6,755 nucleotides of DNA, from positions 1-6,755 of the forward strand of contig CALJLA010000280.1 of the NCBI GenBank assembly GCA_937983055.1, given 5' to 3'. Origin of the DNA: an uncultured Pseudomonadota bacterium (GTDB lineage: Bacteria; Pseudomonadota; Gammaproteobacteria; Burkholderiales; Eutrophovitaceae). Every line of letters starts with the position of its first letter. The first letter of the stretch is position 1. Below are positions 1-6,387 of the stretch, piece after piece. The position numbers and the translations under genes were made by a program. The notes under the pieces were generated by a model. The model was not told where the DNA came from. It did not search any database and saw only the letters and a program-made list of their open reading frames with translations.

Positions 1-5
1 CTCTT

Positions 6-1409
6 TTAGCTGTCGTGCTCCACTCTGGCCGAGACGTAGGGCTGCGAGTCAAAGGCAACAACAGCGATGCGGTGCTGTTCCTCGAGCAGGTCGAGCGCCG
101 CCCTTGCCGCTTCCTTCGCGTACTCCATTTTCCGCCCCTTCATGCTGTAGGAGCGGTCGATGGCAATCACCAGCGCAAGGTCCTTGCGCTTTTCGCGCGC
201 CTTGAACTCGATCGGCAGCACCGCCTCCAGCGGCGAACCGCTGTAGCCATCTTCGCCAAAGGTGTTCTCGCCGCCGGCAAACAGCAGCCCGCCGCCGGTA
301 TCGCGCACGTAACGCTCGACCGCCTGCATCTGCGCCCCGGACATCTGCTTTGCGGGCACGTCGGACAGGATCACCGCATCGTAGCGCTCCAGGGCCGCAA
401 CGCTCGCCGGAAGGTCTCTTGCCGCGCGCGTTTCCACCACCAGCCCCTGCGAGCGAAGCGCGCCCGCCAGGAAGCGCGACGCCTCCTCGCGGCCCTCGGC
501 ATACAGGATTCGGGGCTTCTCATCCACCCACGCCGAGACCTGCAGCCGGTCGTTGCCGGCAACGCTGTCGCCGACCACCGAAACCTCCGCGCTCAAGGTG
601 GTGGCACCGGCGCCGCGCAGCGTGACTTCGAACGAGACCGGGTTCATTCCGGCCGCGAGAGTCAGGGTGCGCTGGCCGAGCCGGCGCGCCCCCTGGTAAA
701 GCGTGACGCTCCCCCGGGTCTCGACCGGCGTGAACACGCTAACCTGGGCCGACAACGGCTCGCCGTCGCGCATCCGGTCCGGCAGGTCAATGGCACCGAT
801 CCAGGCGTCACGCGCATCGCGCGGCCTTGCGGGCATGGGGTATACGCGCACCCCGGCATCGCGCAGCGCTGGCAGCATCCGCCAGACATCGCCGCGGGTC
901 TGGTTGCCGTCGCTCAGCAGCACCACGCGTTTGATACGGTCGCGCTCCAAGGCCGACAAGGCGATCTCGAGCCCGCGTTCCAGGTCGGTGTCGCTCTGGC
1001 TGAGCGCCCCTGTACCCGGAAGATCGCCTACCTCGATCGTGCGCACCTCCGCCGGCGACTCGAGCAGCACCGCCCGGTCGCCAAAGGCGACAATACGGGC
1101 CGATGCAGGCCCGGCGCGCCCCTGTGCCCGCTCGATCCAGCCGATCGCTTCCTCGACGAATCCGGCTGCGACGCTGTGCGAGACGTCGAGTGCATAGACA
1201 ACCGAAATTTTCTCGCTGTCCGCGCTCAGCATCGGCCTGGCAAGTGCCAGCACCAGCAGGATCAGCGCGATCGAGCGCACCAGCGTGACCATGCGCAGAT
1301 GGCGTCGCGACAGGTTGGTGCGGGTGCGCCGCGCCGCGAGCCACAGCAACGGCACTACGCCCAGCAGTGCCAACGCCCACGGCGTGCCGAATGAAAAGGA
1401 AAAGCTCAT
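6..1409 (-). CDS. Membrane-anchored VWA / GATase1-like / VWA protein, apparently cut short in its second VWA domain
   Basis: The 467-residue product begins with a BatA-like membrane anchor: hydrophobic segments at about residues 10-25 and 41-58 flank a basic loop. The first VWA domain has a MIDAS motif at D75-S79 (DVSHS), a second acidic/Thr cluster near 140-143 and LLSDG at 164-168. A beta-sandwich-like linker follows, then a GATase1-like region at about 299-402 (RILYAEG, YDAVILSD, GGGLLFAGG). No nucleophilic Cys is visible in that region, so amidotransferase catalysis is unlikely. A second VWA domain starts at about 412 with a complete MIDAS at D418-S422 (DRSYS). It ends at HDS followed by TAA at positions 8-6, before the later MIDAS elements and the LLSDG-like strand that such domains carry. 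Relatives recalled from memory continue well beyond this point, so the gene is probably truncated. The ATG start follows GAGG 11 bases upstream and lies 13 bases after the previous gene. Likely role: membrane interaction partner of the MoxR/DUF58 pair. Confidence 0.85.
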   Translation of the reverse strand: MSFSFSFGTPWALALLGVVPLLWLAARRTRTNLSRRHLRMVTLVRSIALILLVLALARPMLSADSEKISVVYALDVSHSVAAGFVEEAIGWIERAQGRAGPASARIVAFGDRAVLLESPAEVRTIEVGDLPGTGALSQSDTDLERGLEIALSALERDRIKRVVLLSDGNQTRGDVWRMLPALRDAGVRVYPMPARPRDARDAWIGAIDLPDRMRDGEPLSAQVSVFTPVETRGSVTLYQGARRLGQRTLTLAAGMNPVSFEVTLRGAGATTLSAEVSVVGDSVAGNDRLQVSAWVDEKPRILYAEGREEASRFLAGALRSQGLVVETRAARDLPASVAALERYDAVILSDVPAKQMSGAQMQAVERYVRDTGGGLLFAGGENTFGEDGYSGSPLEAVLPIEFKAREKRKDLALVIAIDRSYSMKGRKMEYAKEAARAALDLLEEQHRIAVVAFDSQPYVSARVEHDS

Positions 1410-1420
1410 TCCGCGATTCG

Positions 1421-1424
1421 CCTC
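1421..1424 (-). promoter_or_regulatory. Candidate ribosome binding site of the VWA/GATase1-like gene
   Basis: GAGG lies 11 bases upstream of the ATG at 1409-1407 and overlaps the stop codon of the preceding gene. Spacing is slightly long. An ATG at 1426-1424 overlapping that stop opens only a six-codon frame, so the ATG at 1409 is preferred because it opens directly into the BatA-like membrane anchor. Confidence 0.45.
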
Positions 1425-3192
1425 ATACGGTCAGCCGGCGGTTGTAGCCGACCCACTCGAGCGTCAGCAGGGCAACGGCGGCCAGCAGCATCAGCATCCA
1501 TCCATCCAGCGCCTGCACGAAACGCTCTCGCCCCGTCGACGCGATCGCCGCCGCCTCCACCGCCTCGAAGCGCGAGCGATTGAGTTCGCTGACCTTTCGG
1601 TCGAACAGATTTACGGCGATACGCATGCGCGTATCGGCGCTTACGGCTGTGTAGATGCCCGGTTCGCCGGCCAGGAACCGCAGGTCATCGCGCGTGCGCA
1701 CTATCAACGGCTCGCTGCCGTCCATTGCCGCGACGCGGGCGCCAGCCAGGTCGATGTCCACCCAACCGGTCCGCGCCTGCATAATCGCGGTCTCGCCCGT
1801 CAACCACTCGATCGCGTTGTTGAGAAACGCGGGAAACGCCGCGTGCAGCGCAAAATTGGAATTCTCGAGATCGAAACCCAGCCACACCCAGCGCGCCGCC
1901 GCGTCGTGCGCGACGGCCAGGGCGGCATCACCCGGCGCCCGCAGCAGCACTTGGCGGTCGTCTTGCGCGGCGGCTCGCGCCGGCCGGGCCGATTCGATGT
2001 ATAGGTCTCTCAGCGACAGGTTGCGCAGTACGGGATGCTCGGCGGCCCAGCCGGCAAGCACCGGTCGCGCCACCGCACCGGCAGTTGCCGGCAGCCACGG
2101 GGTCGCATCGGGGTTGAGCAGAATCGCCGGCGCCCGCGGCCGGCTGCGCGGCGCATAGCGGTCAAACACGTATAGATCGACCGCGGCCGCGCCGGAGAAC
2201 GCCGAAGGCCGGGTAGTACTCAATCTGACCCGCGGCTGTGCGGAGAGTGATTTGACGAGGTACTCGTTACCCTCGCTCACCAGCATTACCCGGATTGTGC
2301 GTCTGAGCGGCAGAAAGCCGTAAGCGGCATCGTCGAGCGCCAGTGCGTCCCCCGGCGCCGACACTCCGGCCCGCACGGGCCCGCCGTCGAATGCCGACAG
2401 GTCCAGTATCTCGGTCAAGGCACCCCCGGCCGGCACCGTCAGCTCCCGCCGGATGCGCGCGTTCCCGAGTCCGGTAACCTCGAGCACGGTCGCCTTGTCG
2501 GCGCCGCCGGCGTTAACCAACTCGACGAATGCCTGGTAGCGAGTCGGGGCGCCCGGCACCCGCTCCAATTCGAACGCCGTAATGCCAACGTTCTCCACCG
2601 GCTCCAGCACCGAGACCAGCAGGGCATCCGTCGGCGGATCGCCGATCAGCACGCCGTCGCTGATGACATAGCGCCGGCGAACATCCGCTTCACGTGCGAC
2701 CAGGGGAATTTCGACTCGGCGGTCATGGCCAACCACCACACGGCCGAGCTGTTGAAGCGCAGCGTCGGGCGATTCAAAAGCAGGCGTTGAAATCTGGCGC
2801 TGGGTATCCGCAAGCATCACGCGGGTTCCTGGCGCAAGCTCGCCGATCAGCCTGCGGGCCTCCGCCCGGGCCAGTTCGATGCGCGTGCGCCCGTCTGTGG
2901 TGCGCGCGCCAGTGGTGGGCGAATTGTCGATGACCACCACCACGCGGTCACCCGCCGCACCAGCACCTTCGCTGCGGCCTTCAAGCACCGATACGGCAAC
3001 AAGGGAGGCAATCAGCGCCGCCAGCAGCATCGACAGCCACCAGCGCAGGCGATCCGGGTCGTGTTTCGGCCCGCGCAGTACGCGCTCCCATATCAGTTCC
3101 GACGGGACCACCCGCCGCCGCGCCGGCGGTCGCAGCAGATACAGCGCGAACACGACGCCGGTCGCCGCGACCGCGGCCAGCCACGCGTTCAT
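1423..3192 (-). CDS. BatA-like membrane protein with an atypical VWA domain
   Basis: The 589-residue product starts with the membrane-anchor arrangement of the aerotolerance-regulator (BatA N-terminal) family. A hydrophobic segment at about residues 4-20 is followed by a basic stretch (PPARRR), the conserved-looking VPSELIWERV (29-38), and a second hydrophobic segment at about 51-70. A VWA-like domain begins at about 83 (VVVVIDNSPT). Its MIDAS reads D89-S91-T93, Thr replacing the usual last Ser, and a strand with ISDG follows later. The middle (about 210-320) looks like a beta-rich extracytoplasmic segment. The region after 320 resembles a GATase-like Rossmann portion (RVMLVSEG, VDLYVFDRYAP). 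A last transmembrane segment lies at about 565-582, close to the C-terminus. The ATG overlaps the DUF58 stop (ATGA) and has a strong Shine-Dalgarno AGGGG 8 bases upstream. The protein probably works as a pair with the next VWA protein. The family assignment is from pattern recognition. Confidence 0.85.
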   Translation of the reverse strand: MNAWLAAVAATGVVFALYLLRPPARRRVVPSELIWERVLRGPKHDPDRLRWWLSMLLAALIASLVAVSVLEGRSEGAGAAGDRVVVVIDNSPTTGARTTDGRTRIELARAEARRLIGELAPGTRVMLADTQRQISTPAFESPDAALQQLGRVVVGHDRRVEIPLVAREADVRRRYVISDGVLIGDPPTDALLVSVLEPVENVGITAFELERVPGAPTRYQAFVELVNAGGADKATVLEVTGLGNARIRRELTVPAGGALTEILDLSAFDGGPVRAGVSAPGDALALDDAAYGFLPLRRTIRVMLVSEGNEYLVKSLSAQPRVRLSTTRPSAFSGAAAVDLYVFDRYAPRSRPRAPAILLNPDATPWLPATAGAVARPVLAGWAAEHPVLRNLSLRDLYIESARPARAAAQDDRQVLLRAPGDAALAVAHDAAARWVWLGFDLENSNFALHAAFPAFLNNAIEWLTGETAIMQARTGWVDIDLAGARVAAMDGSEPLIVRTRDDLRFLAGEPGIYTAVSADTRMRIAVNLFDRKVSELNRSRFEAVEAAAIASTGRERFVQALDGWMLMLLAAVALLTLEWVGYNRRLTV

Positions 3193-4073
3193 TTCAGCAG
3201 CCCCTCTTCCCTCAGCACTCGCAACATCATGCGTTCGAAAGGCGCGTCCGTGTCGGCACGCAAATAGCCCCAGCCGTGGCTGCGGCAGAATGCCTCGATC
3301 TCCGCGCAGTGAACCGCAAACTCCTTGCGGTACGAAGTCAGGAGGTCCGCGGTTACGCGCGCCTCGGTCGCGCCGCCCTCCTCGGCATCTACCAGAACCA
3401 GATCCTCAGCAAGCGCGGGTTCACGGTCTTCCGGCCCGATCACATGGGCGGCGAAGACATCGTGCCTGAACTGGCGGATCACCTGAAAAGCCGGTTCGAA
3501 GCCCGCACGATCGAGGAAGTCAGAGGCGATGATGACCAGGCCGCGCGTGCGCCGGGCGCCGAAGAAGCTGCGAAACGCCGCGTGCAGGCTGGTTCGCCCG
3601 GACGGCGTGACCCGGTCGAGAAAATGGAGCGTTCGCCAGATCTGGGTCTTGCGCCGTCTCGGGGGCATGTCCTCGACCACACCATCGGGAAACGACAGCA
3701 CGGTCACTCGATCATGGTTGGTAAGACCGATATACGCGAGCGCGGCGGCCAAGCGCCGCGCAAAATCGAACTTGCTGGGCTCGCCAAAATCCATTGACCG
3801 GCTTGCATCCACGAAGATGTAGACCGGCAGGTCCGCCTCCTCCTCGAACAGGCGCAAAATCAGCCGGTCGAGCCGCATGTAGGTGCCCCAGTCGAGGTTG
3901 CGGGTGTCGTCGCCCGCCGAGTACGGGCGATAGTCGGTGAAGACCATGCCGACGCCGGTCCGGCGCGAGCGATGGTGGCCGCGCAAATGCCCGGCCACGG
4001 GGCGCCTTGCGGCCAGCGCCAGATCCTCGAGCTCGCGCAGAAAGTCCTCGCTTAACAGCTCGCCGGACGCCAT
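3189..4073 (-). CDS. DUF58 family protein (VWA-like partner of MoxR)
   Basis: The 294-residue product has the DUF58 signature: an acidic/basic N-terminal helix region (LEDLALAARRPVAG), then the block D47-YRPYSAGDD-TRNLDW at about residues 47-62, leading into LILRLFEEE. A VWA-like metal-binding motif follows at D89-S93 (DASRS). Further elements are SFPDGVVED, TSLHAAF (probable MIDAS Thr region) and a strand VIIASDFLDR at about 181-190 in the place of the usual LLSDG. No transmembrane segment is seen, so it is probably cytoplasmic or peripheral. Length is normal for the family. DUF58 proteins are almost always encoded beside MoxR ATPases; MxaS of methanol-oxidation operons is the comparable known protein. 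Here the two are separated by a binding-protein gene, which is unusual. The ATG at 4073 is the first plausible start in this frame after the upstream TGA, although its Shine-Dalgarno (GAGAA, 4 bases away) is weak. Confidence 0.93.
   Translation of the reverse strand: MASGELLSEDFLRELEDLALAARRPVAGHLRGHHRSRRTGVGMVFTDYRPYSAGDDTRNLDWGTYMRLDRLILRLFEEEADLPVYIFVDASRSMDFGEPSKFDFARRLAAALAYIGLTNHDRVTVLSFPDGVVEDMPPRRRKTQIWRTLHFLDRVTPSGRTSLHAAFRSFFGARRTRGLVIIASDFLDRAGFEPAFQVIRQFRHDVFAAHVIGPEDREPALAEDLVLVDAEEGGATEARVTADLLTSYRKEFAVHCAEIEAFCRSHGWGYLRADTDAPFERMMLRVLREEGLLK
3201..3205 (-). promoter_or_regulatory. Strong ribosome binding site of the BatA-like gene
   Basis: AGGGG, within a longer purine run at about 3201-3210, sits 8 bases before the ATG at 3192-3190. 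It lies inside the last codons of the DUF58 gene. Together with the 4-base ATGA overlap it supports this start and translational coupling between the two genes. Confidence 0.7.
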
Positions 4074-4135
4074 TTCGTTCTCACTGCCGGTACTGTCCCG
4101 ATGCCCGCCGGGCCGTCTTCGCGCACTTTCACCAT
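4052..4135 (-). other. Possible short leader ORF (27 codons) overlapping the DUF58 start
   Basis: An ATG at 4135-4133 is preceded by GAGG with 5-base spacing, overlapping the binding-protein stop codon. The frame (MVKVREDGPAG...) ends at TAA 4054-4052, inside the DUF58 gene and about 20 bases past its ATG. The frame differs from that of DUF58. No known peptide family is recognised. It may only be chance, or it may carry ribosomes to the weakly marked DUF58 start. Confidence 0.2.
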
Positions 4136-4142
4136 GACGGCC
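4074..4142 (-). other. Longest intergenic gap of the operon (69 bases)
   Basis: This is the only gap longer than 13 bases between the genes. It contains a short GC-rich inverted repeat (GCCC/GGGC around 4103-4113) without a following U-run, so it is not a convincing terminator. No -35/-10 pair is evident by eye. Most of it is taken up by the possible short leader ORF. Confidence 0.4.
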
Positions 4143-5387
4143 TCAGGACATCAACGCACAGGGACTCTCCTGCGCCGTAGGCTGAATCAACTCCAGGGGA
4201 TCGCCGGGACCAGGAACCGCCCGCACGACATCGAAGATGTCCCAGCGGTCTGCCATCTTGTTCCTGTCCTTGATCCTGACGACGTACATCTCCTGCAACA
4301 TCTGGTGATTTCGCGCAAAACGGCCCGCACGCGCCTTCAGCACGTCGAACTCGCCGCCGCGGTCGCAGAAATCAATCAACTTCTCGGGGTCGGTGCTGCG
4401 GGTCTCGTCGATTGCCCGCAGCAGCACGTTCACCGCCACGTAGTCGGCCCACGCACCGTTCTCCGGCGGCGCACCGTAGCGCTCACGATAGGCGCGCGTG
4501 AAGGAGCGGGCAGCGGGCGTTTCCAGGCCGTGGTACCACATAGTTTGCCAGTAGCCCGACAGAGACTCGATTCCGGCAGCCCAGAACAGCGCCGTATCGT
4601 TCGCGCCGCCAGTGACTTCGAATGGCAGACGGTACTCACGGTACTGGCGGATGAAGTTCGTGATATCCGCGCCAGCCAGGCAAGAGAATACGAAATCCGG
4701 TCGCGCCTGGCGAATCTTGAGAATGTAGGCGCTGAAGTCCTGAGTGTTCGTCGCAATCAGGTCCCGACCGGATTCGATGCCGCCGTTCGCGGCCAGAAAC
4801 TGCGATGACGCCCGGTAGAGGTCGTGGCCGAAAGCATAGTCCGCCACCAGGAAATAGAAAGTCGAGCCCTTGATGCGCCCGGAATCCTTCAGCCACTGGC
4901 CGATGGTGCGCACATGCATGGTGTTGTTGCCTTCCACGTGAAACAAATAGCGGCTGCAGTCCTTGCCGCGCACGTCGTCGGAATTGCCACCGGTATTCAC
5001 GTGAATCCGGCGCAGGCGGGCGGCGACTTGACCGATCGCCGCTACCGACGCGGAATTTATCTCTCCGACGGTAGCGAGCACTCGGTCGCGCTCGTAAAGT
5101 TTCTGCGCCTTGGCAACCGCGGTCGCGGGGTTCACGCTGTCTTCCGCGATCAGTTCAATGCGACGGCCGAGCACACCGCCCCTGGCATTGGCCTGGTCGA
5201 CCGCGAGCACTGCGCCCCTGTAGCCCAGTTCGCCGATTTGCCCCAGAAATCCGGTGCGCGGCGTCAGGTGACCGAGACGGATTTCATCGTCCTTCCCGCG
5301 AACGAGCGCCGGGAAACCGAGCGCGCCGCCAGCGAGCGCACCGGCCGCAGCCTGCAACAGCGCTCGACGACGTGTGTTCCGCGCCAC
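4143..5387 (-). CDS. ABC-type periplasmic solute-binding protein, branched-chain amino acid/amide (Peripla_BP_6) type
   Basis: The 414-residue product begins with a Tat-like signal: TRRR at residues 5-8 followed by a hydrophobic Ala/Gly-rich core at about 9-28. The cleavage site is unclear. The mature part is a two-lobed type I binding fold: IRLGHLTPRTG near 36-45, GGVLGRRIELIAEDS at about 70-84, the ligand-pocket region TVGEINSASVAAIG at 106-119, and the second lobe with FYFLVADYAFGHD at 177-189 and FSAYILKIRQARPDFV at 218-233. Length fits the family. The ligand cannot be read; relatives bind branched-chain amino acids, amides, urea or short polar compounds. No permease or ABC ATPase lies nearby, so it may be a ligand sensor or accessory protein rather than a transporter part. 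The GTG start lies 4 bases after the MoxR stop and has AAGGA 8 bases upstream. Its place between MoxR and DUF58 genes recalls, only by analogy, the binding protein MxaJ in mxa operons, which belongs to a different binding-protein family. Confidence 0.93.
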   Translation of the reverse strand: MARNTRRRALLQAAAGALAGGALGFPALVRGKDDEIRLGHLTPRTGFLGQIGELGYRGAVLAVDQANARGGVLGRRIELIAEDSVNPATAVAKAQKLYERDRVLATVGEINSASVAAIGQVAARLRRIHVNTGGNSDDVRGKDCSRYLFHVEGNNTMHVRTIGQWLKDSGRIKGSTFYFLVADYAFGHDLYRASSQFLAANGGIESGRDLIATNTQDFSAYILKIRQARPDFVFSCLAGADITNFIRQYREYRLPFEVTGGANDTALFWAAGIESLSGYWQTMWYHGLETPAARSFTRAYRERYGAPPENGAWADYVAVNVLLRAIDETRSTDPEKLIDFCDRGGEFDVLKARAGRFARNHQMLQEMYVVRIKDRNKMADRWDIFDVVRAVPGPGDPLELIQPTAQESPCALMS

Positions 5388-5391
5388 CGCT

Positions 5392-6387
5392 CTATTCCTT
5401 CGGTTCCGGAATCGATTCGAGAATGCGACCCAGAATGTGATCGGCCTCGATGCGCTCCGCCTCCGCCTCGAAATTCAGCAGCACGCGATGGCGCAGCGCC
5501 GGAAGGGTCACGGCGCGGATATCCTCGCAGGACACGTGCACCCGGTCATTCATCAGTGCGCGCACCTTTGCCCCGAGGATCAGGGCCTGGATGCCACGCG
5601 GGCTCGAACCAAATCGCACGTACTTGCGGGTCAGCTCGTGCGCCTGCTCGCTTTCTGGATGGGTTGCAAGCACGATCCGGATCGCGTAGTCCTGCACCGG
5701 CCTTGCCACGGGAATGCCCCTGGCCGTGTCCCGCATTTCCAGAATTTGCTGCTTCTCGAGCACACGGTTCACCTTCGGCTCGCGCTGCTGCGTCGTTCGC
5801 TCGACGATGGTGTGGAGTTCGGAAACACCCGGAAAGTCCAGCCGCAACTTGAAAAGAAAGCGGTCCATCTGCGCTTCCGGAAGCGGGTAGGTGCCTTCCA
5901 TTTCGATGGGGTTCTGCGTCGCCAGCACGAAGAACGGTTGATCCAGCTCATGCGTCCTGCCCCCGGCCGAAACACTGTTTTCCTGCATTGCCTCGAGCAG
6001 CGCGGACTGCGTTTTCGGCGTGGCCCGGTTGATTTCGTCTGCCAACACCATGTTTGCGAAGATCGGCCCCGGCTGGAACTCAAACGACTTCCGGCCGTGT
6101 TCGTCTTCCCGGACGATATTGGTGCCAATGATGTCTCCGGGCATCAGGTCCGGGGTGAACTGAATGCGGGAGAAATCAAGGTGCATCGCGTCGGCCATGG
6201 TCTGGACCAGCCGCGTTTTGCCGACGCCGGGAATGCCCTCCAGAAGCACGTGACCACGCGCCAGCAGGCAGGTCATCACGCTTGCGATGACTTCTTCATT
6301 ACCGACGATAATGCGCGATATCTCGTCTCGCACATGCTCGAACCTGCTACGGAAGTCTTCGATCTGTCGTTCGACGACGGTATTCAT
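5392..6387 (-). CDS. MoxR-family AAA+ ATPase
   Basis: The 331-residue product is a full-length MoxR ATPase. Walker A is GIPGVGKT at residues 51-58. Walker B is VLADE at 114-118 followed by INRATPKTQSALLEAMQE, the typical MoxR continuation. Sensor 1 is ATQNP at 156-160, the arginine-finger region is AQMDRF at 172-177, and the sensor 2 arginine is R264 in SSPRG, within the C-terminal helical lid. FTPDLMPGDIIG at 77-88 is also characteristic. All residues needed for ATP binding and hydrolysis are present. Members form hexameric rings in the cytoplasm and are proposed to act with DUF58 and VWA proteins in maturing or activating protein complexes, for example MxaR in methanol dehydrogenase activation. 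The ATG overlaps the stop of the upstream membrane-protein gene (ATGA), so the pair is probably translationally coupled. An alternative would be a RavA-like or other MoxR subfamily, but the DUF58/VWA neighbours favour the MoxR-proper group. Confidence 0.97.
   Translation of the reverse strand: MNTVVERQIEDFRSRFEHVRDEISRIIVGNEEVIASVMTCLLARGHVLLEGIPGVGKTRLVQTMADAMHLDFSRIQFTPDLMPGDIIGTNIVREDEHGRKSFEFQPGPIFANMVLADEINRATPKTQSALLEAMQENSVSAGGRTHELDQPFFVLATQNPIEMEGTYPLPEAQMDRFLFKLRLDFPGVSELHTIVERTTQQREPKVNRVLEKQQILEMRDTARGIPVARPVQDYAIRIVLATHPESEQAHELTRKYVRFGSSPRGIQALILGAKVRALMNDRVHVSCEDIRAVTLPALRHRVLLNFEAEAERIEADHILGRILESIPEPKE
5396..5401 (-). promoter_or_regulatory. Ribosome binding site deciding the GTG start of the binding-protein gene
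   Basis: GAAGGA ends 8 bases before the GTG at 5387-5385 and is embedded in the last codons of the MoxR gene. No ATG gives a full signal peptide, so this site supports the GTG start and coupling to MoxR translation. Confidence 0.7.

Noticed and set aside
15..1394. Plus-strand open frame of 459 codons opposite the VWA/GATase1-like gene
   Set aside because: Its translation is rich in Arg, His and Gln and shows no domain, as expected for the complement of a high-GC gene. The minus-strand frame contains clear VWA motifs and a membrane anchor.
1285..2004. Plus-strand open frame of 239 codons opposite the BatA-like gene
   Set aside because: It has low-complexity Arg/Gln/His-rich composition and no motif, and lies opposite a well-supported gene with transmembrane segments.
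4100..4116. GC-rich inverted repeat (GCCC/GGGC) between the binding-protein and DUF58 genes, considered as a terminator
   Set aside because: The stem is only about four base pairs and no run of U follows on the minus-strand transcript; the downstream genes also look like one operon.
4824..5852. Plus-strand open frame of 342 codons opposite the binding-protein and MoxR genes
   Set aside because: It spans the junction of two well-supported minus-strand genes, and its composition changes at the junction, as expected of a shadow frame.
5392..6387. Assignment of the ATPase as methanol-oxidation protein MxaR/MoxR in the strict sense
   Set aside because: No methanol dehydrogenase, cytochrome cL or other mxa gene is in the window, and the binding protein is of a different family from MxaJ. 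Only family-level assignment is supported.
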